DNA from: CAZRWH01 sp964603905
GTDB taxonomy: Bacteria; Patescibacteriota; Gracilibacteria; UBA1369; UBA12470
Direction of reading: 5' to 3'
Assembly: GCA_964603905.1 (NCBI GenBank)
Contig: CAZRWH010000001.1
Span: 14,764-78,763, forward strand
Length of the DNA stretch: 64,000 nt
Positions 57,401 through 63,941 of this stretch are shown one piece after another (the first letter of the stretch is position 1; each line of letters starts with the position of its first letter). The notes under the pieces are model-generated. The model was not told the DNA's origin. It did no database searches and worked only from the letters and a program-made list of their open reading frames with translations. The position numbers and the translations under genes are program-made.

Positions 57401-58311
57401 ACTGGAAGAACTGTCATCACCATCCATTCAGGATTGATTCCAGCTTGTTTCAAACTTCCAGCAAGTTTTGCTCTCTTGATAAGTTTTTTCTTCTTTTGTC
57501 CTGTAGCTTTTTTTGCTAGCTCTTGAAGTTCTTCTGTAGCTTTTTCTAGGTCGATCGATTTTACGATATCTCTGATAGATTCAGCACCTGTTCCTGCTTT
57601 GAAGATGTGTCCGAATTTCATCGACATGTCTCGGAATTGAATCTCTGAAAGAATAGATCCAACTTTCATTGTTCCTAGATCGTCTTTTGCTTGTCCGTGT
57701 TGCTCTTGAAGCTCTTCAACTTTCAATGCTGTCTCTTTTTCTAGGTCTGCTAGTCTAGATGTCTTTTCTTCTTCGCTTAGTTCTTTATCTTTCTTTAGAG
57801 CTTTTTCTTGGTCTTTGAACTCTTTTTGAATCTTTTTCTTGTAAGTTTTGAACTCTTCTTTTAGTTGCTCTTCTGCTGCAGTCTTAGCATCTTCATCAAC
57901 GTTTGTAATGATGTACGCTGCAAAGTAAACAACTTGCTCAATTGTTTTAACAGGAAGGTCTAGTAGAAGTCCGATACGGCTAGGTGTCGATCTCAAAAAC
58001 CAAATATGTGTTACTGGAACGGCAAGTTTGATGTGCGCCATTCTCTCTCTTCTTACGATTGATCTTGTTACTTCAACTCCACATTTTTCACAAACTACAC
58101 CCTTATATCTTACTCTTTTGTATTTTCCACAATAACATTCCCAGTTCTTTGTTGGTCCAAAGATCTTTTCACAAAAAAGTCCGTCTTTTTCAGGTTTTTG
58201 AGTCCTGTAGTTGATTGTCTCAGGCTTTTTTACTTCTCCGTGTGACCACGAGAGGATTGTTTCCGGTGACGCTATTGATAGCGCAACTGCATCGAAAGTT
58301 TTGTATTTCAT
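54490..58311 (-). CDS. rpoC: RNA polymerase beta' subunit
   Basis: 1273 aa. The N-terminal zinc finger is CYCGKYKRVRYKGVVCEKCG, the catalytic Mg site NADFDGDQMAVH (near residue 520), the second zinc site CKTQGGICQKCYG, trigger-loop MRTFHMGG, and the conserved end GLKENVIIGKLIPAGAIYR. A Lys/Glu coiled coil (about 150-215) is prominent. It is not adjacent to rpoB: ssb and a CaCA antiporter lie between, an unusual arrangement. Confidence 0.98.
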   Translation of the reverse strand: MKYKTFDAVALSIASPETILSWSHGEVKKPETINYRTQKPEKDGLFCEKIFGPTKNWECYCGKYKRVRYKGVVCEKCGVEVTRSIVRRERMAHIKLAVPVTHIWFLRSTPSRIGLLLDLPVKTIEQVVYFAAYIITNVDEDAKTAAEEQLKEEFKTYKKKIQKEFKDQEKALKKDKELSEEEKTSRLADLEKETALKVEELQEQHGQAKDDLGTMKVGSILSEIQFRDMSMKFGHIFKAGTGAESIRDIVKSIDLEKATEELQELAKKATGQKKKKLIKRAKLAGSLKQAGINPEWMVMTVLPVIPPDLRPMVQLDGGRFAASDLNDLYRRVINRNNRLKKLMAIGAPEVICRNEKRMLQEAVDTLINNSARQGRTVFNTGDKRKLRSLSDMLKGKQGRFRQNLLGKRVDYSGRSVIVIGPKLKLHQCGLPKTMALELFKPFVIGKLIEDGYAHNIKNAEKLIQVGKKEVWDILEDITREHYVLLNRAPTLHRLGIQAFQPVLIEGKAIQVHPLVCAAFNADFDGDQMAVHIPLSKSAQKEAKEIMASTVNLLKPSGGAPITTASQDMVLGCYYLTQVHEGKKGEGRIYGSEKEAILDYELGNVHLQALVKVRIDGEIHETSVGRVLFNEIVHENLGYVNKVMKKGDLKNLISECLEKCGPEETALLSDNIKEIGFKYATLSGLSIATSDMTIPKEKEELVDQASEIVRKINNQYWKGLVTEDERYNNTIKIWSRTKNDVTSAMVDNFEDENHIFYMIDSQARGNWGQVTQMCGMKGLVANPAGRTIELPVKSSLKEGFSILEYFIATHGGRKGKSDTALKTAEAGYLTRRLVDAVQDIIVKEVDCGHKHKHYITTEESEKIGEAFENRIYGRTLAENVVDEKTGEVLLKAGKELDNEALRTIVNHDIGKVAVRSIMTCKTQGGICQKCYGRDLGSNQTVELGTAVGIIAAQSIGEPGTQLTMRTFHMGGVADESDITQGLTRVEELFEARNPKSPALISEIAGKVKVSHKQDCNEVKISSDEPIDLLYHINKTYEVEVKEGDKVKEEQVLAKGKTRRQTVKAEYNGVVKKITKTTIVIQSSGTIEKVYPVPLNRTLKVKTGNMVSIGDPLTSGHINLRELQQLTDIYPAQKYIMSEVQSIYASQGQTINDKHIEIIIRQMFSKTRISEPGDTRFLPGEVVDALAFDEENAKVSKEKKRPAEGERLLLGLTRIALHTSSWLSAASFQETIRVLVEASTTKRIDELKGLKENVIIGKLIPAGAIYRKRLEAEES

Positions 58312-58337
58312 GGTTTTTGGTTAGTTTTAAATATTAA

Positions 58338-59306
58338 TTAAAGTATGAATGTTGCAAATTGATGTATGAAGTAAACGTAAAACAGTATGTAAAGCGCTCC
58401 TTCAAATGTTGAAATGTGTCTGCTTAAACTTGAGTAAAGCAAAATGAAAGTAGCGACCGCCAAGAAAGGTAGTCCTACCGAGAATACAGGTTCTGCTGCA
58501 GGCAATACTGCGAACAGTCCTGGTATACCCATTACCATTGTGCTGTTGAATATGTTTGATCCAAATACGTTTCCGAGTACCATCCCAGCTTGTTTTTTTC
58601 TTGCTGCTTGGATCGAAACAACAAGCTCTGGTAGGGAAGTACCAAGGGCAACTACCGTACCTGCTATTACTGCTGTTGTAATGTTAAGCTTTGATGATAT
58701 TTGTATGATTGACTCTACAGTCCATTCCGCACCGAAGTATATTCCAACTCCTGATGCAACAATGATTGCAGGGATGTACCAATGTATCTTGTTCTTCACG
58801 TCTTTTGTGTCTTCTTTGACTTTCTTTTCTACATCTTTTCCTTTTTTGTGATCGTGAAGTAGGTAAGCTGTATATATTACGTAAGACGAAACCATGATTA
58901 CCGCTTCGATGAAAGTGAAAGCCCCATCTCTTAGCATCAGAACTAACAGCGCTGTGATAGTTGCTAAGATAGGTATGTCTAGGTTTGCATCCAGCCTTTT
59001 GTTGTTCAGTGCATTCTTTGATAGAAGTGCTCCTGCTCCAATCACAAGAAGAATGTTTGTGATGTTTGAACCTACCGCGTTACCGGCTACGATTTCTGGC
59101 TGATCTTTGAATACACTTATTAATGAAGTGATTAGCTCAGGCAGGGAAGTACCGACACTAACAATGGTTGCACCGACTATAAATGGTGAAATACCTAGTA
59201 TTAGTCCTACTTTTTCGGAATAAGTCGTGAAGTAGTCGGCTGATTTAATCAGTACAGCGAGACTGACGATCATTATTCCGATCCAAATTGTGAGTGATAG
59301 GTCCAT
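58338..59306 (-). CDS. CaCA family Na+/Ca2+ (cation) antiporter
   Basis: 322 aa polytopic protein with the two inverted alpha-repeats: VGTSLPELITSLIS with GNAVGSNITNILLVIG (near residue 53) and GTSLPELVVSIQAARK with GNVFGSNIFNSTMVMG (near 217). It matches the YrbG branch. A Lys-rich loop (HDHKKGKDVEKKVKED) separates the halves. It probably exports Ca2+ against Na+ or H+. Its position between ssb and rpoC, in the rpo operon, is unexpected. The leader carries a GTAGTG array. Confidence 0.93.
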   Translation of the reverse strand: MDLSLTIWIGIMIVSLAVLIKSADYFTTYSEKVGLILGISPFIVGATIVSVGTSLPELITSLISVFKDQPEIVAGNAVGSNITNILLVIGAGALLSKNALNNKRLDANLDIPILATITALLVLMLRDGAFTFIEAVIMVSSYVIYTAYLLHDHKKGKDVEKKVKEDTKDVKNKIHWYIPAIIVASGVGIYFGAEWTVESIIQISSKLNITTAVIAGTVVALGTSLPELVVSIQAARKKQAGMVLGNVFGSNIFNSTMVMGIPGLFAVLPAAEPVFSVGLPFLAVATFILLYSSLSRHISTFEGALYILFYVYFIHQFATFIL

Positions 59307-59310
59307 TTTA

Positions 59311-59347
59311 AGTAGTTTGTAGTAGTAGTGGTAGTGGTAGTGGTAGG
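59311..59347 (-). repeat. hexamer array in antiporter leader
   Basis: AGTAGTTT, GTAGTA, GTAGTG, GTAGTG, GTAGTG, GTAGGG units, five bases from the antiporter start. G-free in mRNA sense. Confidence 0.75.
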
Positions 59348-59366
59348 GTTGTGCGCTGTCGCGCTA

Positions 59367-59415
59367 GTCGCGAGTCGCAGGTCTCAAGTCGCATGTCTAT
59401 AGTCCAAGGTCCATG
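59367..59415 (-). repeat. heptamer array covering the ssb stop codon
   Basis: Seven consecutive 7-base units: GTCGCGA, GTCGCAG, GTCTCAA, GTCGCAT, GTCTATA, GTCCAAG, GTCCATG. They run from the spacer through the TAG stop (59397-59399) into the last codons of ssb. Confidence 0.85.
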
Positions 59416-59966
59416 TCAATTGCGGATGGTGCCTTTTCTTCTTCTGTTTCTTCTTCTGATTGCTGACTGCTGACTGCTGACTCTTCTGCTGGTGTTTCTT
59501 CTATGGTTTCTTTTTCTTCTTCCTCTTCTTTCATCTCTTCGGTGGTGTCTTCTTCAATAGTTTTGTTTTTCTTGTCACTGTTCACTGTCATCTGTTCACT
59601 GTCATCTATTTTTCGCTCTTCATATGTCCCGTCTCCGCGTTTTTCAAGCATTATTAGATCTTGTACGATCACTTCAGTCTTGAATTTTTTCACACCTTCT
59701 GGCGTGTCCCAGCTGCGTGTTTTTAGGTATCCTTCAATATAAAGAAGTTTTCCTTTTCGGACATGTTTTTCACAAACTTCTGATAGTCGAGACCATGCAA
59801 CTAGTTCATGGAATTCTGCCATATCATGTTGTTGTCCGTCAGATGTTGTCCATCTTCTGTTTGTTGCAAGTCCGAATGTGCATACTGATTGATTGTTGTC
59901 AGTTTTTCGTACTTGCGGGTCTCTTGTTACGTTACCGATTAGTATTACTTTGTTTACGCTTCGCAT
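59397..59966 (-). CDS. ssb: single-stranded DNA-binding protein
   Basis: 189 aa. OB fold: NKVILIGNVTRDPQVRKTDN, TNRRWTTSDGQQHDMAEFHELVAWSRLSEVCEKHVRKG, YIEGYLKTRSW. From about 115 a long Glu/Thr-rich tail follows. It ends AIDMDLGL, not the usual acidic ...DDIPF tip that docks repair and replication proteins; those last codons lie in a heptamer array. Two further arrays in the tail (59458-59482, 59571-59607) encode AVSSQQSEE- and QMTVNSDKK-type segments. It lies between rpoB and the antiporter. Confidence 0.93.
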   Translation of the reverse strand: MRSVNKVILIGNVTRDPQVRKTDNNQSVCTFGLATNRRWTTSDGQQHDMAEFHELVAWSRLSEVCEKHVRKGKLLYIEGYLKTRSWDTPEGVKKFKTEVIVQDLIMLEKRGDGTYEERKIDDSEQMTVNSDKKNKTIEEDTTEEMKEEEEEKETIEETPAEESAVSSQQSEEETEEEKAPSAIDMDLGL

Positions 59967-59971
59967 AGTTT

Positions 59972-60002
59972 AGTTAGTAGTGAGTAATGAGTATTGAGTA
60001 GT
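59972..60002 (-). repeat. heptamer array in ssb leader
   Basis: AGTTAGT, AGTGAGT, AATGAGT, ATTGAGT, AGTC units, six bases before the ssb ATG. In mRNA sense only A, C and T apart from the first base. Confidence 0.8.
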
Positions 60003-60013
60003 CTTGTTTTTGA

Positions 60014-63000
60014 TTATTCTTCGCTCTCTTCTTCCTCTTCTTCTGCTGGTGCTGGAACTACCTCTTCAACGTTTCCATCAGCAGAGATAGCGATAGCTTC
60101 ATCTTCTTTTTCGGCTTCGTCTGGTGTGTACTCTTCTTCTTCGTCGATATCTTGTGGTTCTCTTTCCATAAGGTCGACATCAAGTCCAAGACTTTGAAGC
60201 TCTTTTACAAGGACGTTGAAACTTTCTGGAGTTCGAGGTTTTTTGATAGACTCTCCTTTTACGATAGATTCGTAAGCTTTTGCACGTCCGTAAACGTCAT
60301 CCGATTTGATTGTTAGCATCTCTTGAAGAGTGTGAGCAGCACCATAAGCTTCTAGTGCCCATACCTCCATCTCTCCGAATCTTTGTCCTCCGTGTTGAGC
60401 TTTACCTCCAAGAGGTTGTTGAGTTACTAGAGAGTATGGTCCGACTGATCGAGCGTGGATCTTGTCTTCGATCAAGTGGTTTAGTTTCATGATGTAAGTG
60501 ATTCCAACTGTTGTTTCGTGGTCGAAAGCTTCTCCAGTTCGTCCGTCAAATAGTTGAGCTTTACCTGATTCTGGTAGGTTAGCTTCTTTTAGTAGTCTTA
60601 GTATGTCTTCATTTGGTACACCTTCTAGAGCTGGAGATGCGATTTTGAATCCTAGCTCTTTTGCTGCCCATCCAAGGTGAGTTTCAAGGATTTGTCCGAT
60701 GTTCATACGACTTGAAACACCAAGTGGGTTTAGGATGATGTCTACAGGTCGTCCATCAGGTAGGTAAGGCATGTCTTCTTCTGGAACGATAATTGAAATT
60801 ACACCTTTGTTACCGTGACGTCCTGCAACTTTGTCTCCAACTGAAACACGTCTTGTTTGTGCGACATCAACCTTTAGTTGTTGGTTAACTCCTGTAGGAA
60901 GTTCGTCACCTGCGCTTCTGTCGAAGATTTGTACGTTTACAACTTTTCCTCCTTCTCCACCTGGAAGACGAAGAGATGTGTCTTTTACGTCTCTAGCTTT
61001 TTCGCCGAAGATTGCTCTTAGAAGTCTTTCTTCTGCTGTAAGTTCTGTTTCACCTTTTGGAGTAATTTTACCTACAAGGATGTCTCCTTCTCTTACTGCA
61101 GCACCGACCCTTACGATACCTTGTTCGTCTAGGTCTTTTAGTTTTGCTTCTCCGACGTTTGGAATGTCACGAGTTACAATTTCAGGTCCTAGTTTTGTAT
61201 CACGGATATCGATTGTGAATGTTTCGATGTGAACTGAGCTGTATCGGTCATCGTGCACAAGTTTTTCTGAGATAATTACCGCATCCTCAAAGTTGTATCC
61301 TTGCCAACTCATGTAGGCTACAAGAAGGTTTTGTCCTAGAGCTAGTTCTCCATCTTCTGTTGCTGATCCATCAGACAGGACAGCTCCTTTTTTAACTTTG
61401 TCTCCTTTTTTACAAACCGCTCTTTGGTGGAAACATGTAGCTTGGTTTGATCTTTGGTATACGTCTAGTTCGTAAGTTTTCTTTTTACCGTTGTCGTACA
61501 TTACTGTGATCTCATTCGCGTCAACATAAGTAACTGTTCCAGCTCTTTCTGCTGTGATTACTTGTCCTGCACTTTCTGCTGTGATTTTCTCCATACCTGT
61601 TCCTACCACAGGTGATTGTGGCTTAAGTAGTGGTACAGCTTGACGTTGCATGTTCGATCCCATCGATGCACGAGTGTTATCGTCATGCTCTAGGAAAGGA
61701 ATCAATGATGTTGTCACAGAGATGATCTGTTTTGGAGAGATATCGATGTGAGTTACATCTTTTTGGTGAGCTAGTGTAGCTTCGTTTTGTGCACGAGCTG
61801 CAACACGTTTGTTTACGAATTCTCCAACTTCATTTAGCTCTGAGTTCGCTTGAGCGATTACCAATTCCATTTCGTCTTCAGCATCGTAATAGACAACTTT
61901 GTCTGTAACGTACGGTCTTACGCTTACTTCTTTTAGGTCTTTGATTTTTTCAATTTCTTTTGCGATTTTTTCTGTGATTGTGTCTCCTGATTTTGCTAGT
62001 GATTTTCCTCTTGCTGTTTTGATTTCTCCTGCTGCAGTTCGTCCTACTAGTTCTTTGACTTTGTTAGGGCATGTGTTTGCTACTTTTCGGAAAGGAGTTT
62101 CGATAAATCCGTATTTGTTTAGCTTACCGTATGTTGCCAAGTGAACAACTAGACCAATGTTTGGTCCCTCCGGTGTAGCAATAGGACAAATTCTTCCGTA
62201 GTGAGATGCATGTACATCACGGACATCAAACGATGCACGTTCCCTTGATAGGCCTCCAGGACCCATAGCTGATAGTCTTCGTTTGTGAGCTAGCTCAGCA
62301 AGTGGGTTTGTTTGGTCCATGAACTGTGAAAGCTGTGAGCTTGCGTAGAATTCACGAAGCGCAGCTGTAATAGGCCTTGAGTTGATAAGTTGTGTTGGAG
62401 TGATTGTATCTAGGTCCATTACAGTCATTCTGTCTTTTGCGATACGGTCTGTTCTTAGAAGTCCAACTCTGAACTTGTTTTGTACAAGTTCTCCAACTGG
62501 CCGGATTCTTCTGTTTGCCAAGTGATCGATGTCATCTGGTGCCCCATCACCGTTATTTAGTTTGATTAGGTGAGTTAGGATTTCGATAAGGTCTTCTACT
62601 TGGAAAGTGTGGTATTTCTTCTTGTTTGGTGTTGTAAGTCCAAATCTTCTGTTTAGTTTGTATCTTGCAACTTCTCCCATGTCGTATTTCCTGTAGTCGA
62701 AGAACATTGATTCGATTAGAGCTTTTGCGTTTTCTGGTGTCGCAAGGTCTCCTGGTCGGATCTTCTTGTAAATGCTCTTGTATGCTTCGTCGACAGTTTT
62801 TGCTGGGTCTTTTTGAAGCGTTAGGAAGATAAAGTCTTCTGTTGGGTCTTTTACTAGGTGCTTGAATAGTTTTAGGATCTTTTCGTCTGTGTCGTATCCA
62901 AATACACGAAGAAGGCTTGTGATGTGGATCTTTCGTTTTCGGTCAATTTTCACTGTTATAACCCCTTTCTTGTCTGTTTCAACCTCTAGCCACGCACCTC

Positions 63001-63460
63001 TTTTCGGAATGATCTTTGCGCAGTGGTATTTTGGGAAAGCTGAGTTTTTTGAGAAGAAAACTCCTGGAGATCTAACCAGCTGACTAACTACTACACGTTC
63101 GATTCCATTGATAATGAAAGAACCTTTGTCTGTCATTAGAGGAATTCCGCCTAGGAAAACGTCTTGCTCTTTGATCTCTCCACTTTCTTTGTTGATAAGC
63201 TGTACATGAACTTTCAAAGGCGCTTCATAAGTCAGGTTCTTATTTCTACATGTCGATGGCATATGTTTCGGCTCTCCTATCGAGTGTTCTAGGAAGTGCA
63301 GTTCAAGTTTCTTCCCGGAGAAATCCGTAATAGGGGAGATTTCGTCTAGAAGATCTCGGATTCCTGTTTGCAGGAACCAGTCATAGCTATCTGTTTGAAT
63401 CTCAATAAGATTCGGCAGAGGATAAGTGAACGGACTTTTTTGGAGGAATTTTCGTGGCAT
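60014..63460 (-). CDS. rpoB: RNA polymerase beta subunit
   Basis: 1148 aa. The rifampicin region SQFMDQTNPLAELAHKRRLS keeps the drug-contact Asp, His and Ser. RICPIATPEGPNIGLV has Ala for the usual Glu. GDKVAGRHGNKGVIS and GGKAQHGGQRFGEMEVWALE are the catalytic and clamp-contact blocks. The C-terminus carries an acidic tail (DEEEEYTPDEAEKEDE) that most homologues lack. It is first in this run, with a promoter, an attenuator-like hairpin and the hairpin-array leader upstream. Confidence 0.98.
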   Translation of the reverse strand: MPRKFLQKSPFTYPLPNLIEIQTDSYDWFLQTGIRDLLDEISPITDFSGKKLELHFLEHSIGEPKHMPSTCRNKNLTYEAPLKVHVQLINKESGEIKEQDVFLGGIPLMTDKGSFIINGIERVVVSQLVRSPGVFFSKNSAFPKYHCAKIIPKRGAWLEVETDKKGVITVKIDRKRKIHITSLLRVFGYDTDEKILKLFKHLVKDPTEDFIFLTLQKDPAKTVDEAYKSIYKKIRPGDLATPENAKALIESMFFDYRKYDMGEVARYKLNRRFGLTTPNKKKYHTFQVEDLIEILTHLIKLNNGDGAPDDIDHLANRRIRPVGELVQNKFRVGLLRTDRIAKDRMTVMDLDTITPTQLINSRPITAALREFYASSQLSQFMDQTNPLAELAHKRRLSAMGPGGLSRERASFDVRDVHASHYGRICPIATPEGPNIGLVVHLATYGKLNKYGFIETPFRKVANTCPNKVKELVGRTAAGEIKTARGKSLAKSGDTITEKIAKEIEKIKDLKEVSVRPYVTDKVVYYDAEDEMELVIAQANSELNEVGEFVNKRVAARAQNEATLAHQKDVTHIDISPKQIISVTTSLIPFLEHDDNTRASMGSNMQRQAVPLLKPQSPVVGTGMEKITAESAGQVITAERAGTVTYVDANEITVMYDNGKKKTYELDVYQRSNQATCFHQRAVCKKGDKVKKGAVLSDGSATEDGELALGQNLLVAYMSWQGYNFEDAVIISEKLVHDDRYSSVHIETFTIDIRDTKLGPEIVTRDIPNVGEAKLKDLDEQGIVRVGAAVREGDILVGKITPKGETELTAEERLLRAIFGEKARDVKDTSLRLPGGEGGKVVNVQIFDRSAGDELPTGVNQQLKVDVAQTRRVSVGDKVAGRHGNKGVISIIVPEEDMPYLPDGRPVDIILNPLGVSSRMNIGQILETHLGWAAKELGFKIASPALEGVPNEDILRLLKEANLPESGKAQLFDGRTGEAFDHETTVGITYIMKLNHLIEDKIHARSVGPYSLVTQQPLGGKAQHGGQRFGEMEVWALEAYGAAHTLQEMLTIKSDDVYGRAKAYESIVKGESIKKPRTPESFNVLVKELQSLGLDVDLMEREPQDIDEEEEYTPDEAEKEDEAIAISADGNVEEVVPAPAEEEEEESEE

Positions 63461-63467
63461 ATTTTTT

Positions 63468-63499
63468 GTAGTTAGTAGTTGGTAGTTGTAGTGGTAGTC
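63468..63499 (-). repeat. hexamer array in rpoB leader
   Basis: GTAGTTA, GTAGTTG, GTAGTT, GTAGTG, GTAGTC units end seven bases before the rpoB ATG. In mRNA sense ACTACCACTACAACTACCAA, G-free. Confidence 0.8.
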
Positions 63500-63524
63500 A
63501 TTGAGCTCTTCGAGCGGGTTAATT
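63500..63524 (-). repeat. leader hairpin element, rpoB copy
   Basis: ATTGAGCTCTTCGAGCGGGT then TAA. Stem GCTC/GAGC, the same compensated variant as the rpsE copy. It precedes the array in mRNA sense. Confidence 0.7.
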
Positions 63525-63542
63525 AGGAGTAGCTTTAGTTAT

Positions 63543-63570
63543 TTGCTATCTGCCCCTTGCTCTTTGCTGA
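63543..63570 (-). repeat. heptamer array upstream of rpoB
   Basis: On the minus strand TCAGCAA, AGAGCAA, GGGGCAG, ATAGCAA units with 7-base period, same word family as 2735 and 6402. Confidence 0.6.
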
Positions 63571-63575
63571 CTAAA

Positions 63576-63638
63576 TAAAAAAGGAGCTATGGCATCAGTA
63601 AAAGCATGGTTTTCTGGTTGCTTTTACTATCTTCCATA
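63576..63638 (-). promoter_or_regulatory. attenuator-like hairpin in the rpoB 5' leader
   Basis: In mRNA sense TATGG...CCATA encloses a perfect 10-bp stem AGTAAAAGCA/TGCTTTTACT with loop ACCAGAAAACCA, and is followed by GCTCCTTTTTT. It lies downstream of the promoter at 63681-63708 and upstream of rpoB, so it can terminate transcription before the gene. Confidence 0.7.
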
Positions 63639-63680
63639 ACTCATTCATAAATCTGATAGCGGTGTTTTGACACCAGGGGG

Positions 63681-63708
63681 ATTATACGGATAAATCTCTC
63701 GAAGTCAA
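63681..63708 (-). promoter_or_regulatory. rpoB promoter TTGACT-16-TATAAT
   Basis: Minus-strand TTGACT (63703-63708) and TATAAT (63681-63686), spacing 16. The transcript begins near a small GGTGT-CAAA-ACACC hairpin. About 210 nt of leader precede the rpoB ATG. Confidence 0.75.
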
Positions 63709-63764
63709 ACGGGAGTAGGATTTTGAGTTGACAAAAGCGCGCGATTGTCGTCTTGCGTGTTTTT

Positions 63765-63795
63765 CGCTACGGACCGTGATCCTCGCTACTTTGCT
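63765..63795 (-). repeat. dispersed GC-rich element, copy 3
   Basis: On the minus strand GCAAAGTAGCGAGGATCACG then GTCCGTAGCGA. It matches copy 4, about 145 bases away, at almost every position of its first half and end. The 63725-63932 stretch otherwise shows no gene. Confidence 0.55.
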
Positions 63796-63909
63796 TGCAA
63801 TAGGGGCCAGCTTCATTTTCTGTGAAATAACTCGATTTGTTTGCTATCTCAAAAAATCTCTTTATTTCTTGAAAATGCTCCTGCGTTTCGACGATTGCGC
63901 GGAATCGTC

Positions 63910-63941
63910 TCCACTACGGACCGCTGTCCTCGCTACTTTGC
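63910..63941 (-). repeat. dispersed GC-rich element, copy 4
   Basis: On the minus strand GCAAAGTAGCGAGGACAGCG then GTCCGTAGTGG. It begins within the last codons and TAG stop of the partial gene at the window end, as copy 2 does at rplR. Confidence 0.55.

Noticed and set aside
2735..63570. CRISPR array interpretation of the short repeats
   Set aside because: Units are 6-8 bases, directly tandem and degenerate, with no spacers and no cas genes.
63727..63732. Plus-strand TTGACA as a promoter
   Set aside because: No -10-like hexamer at 15-19 bases and no plus-strand gene follows.
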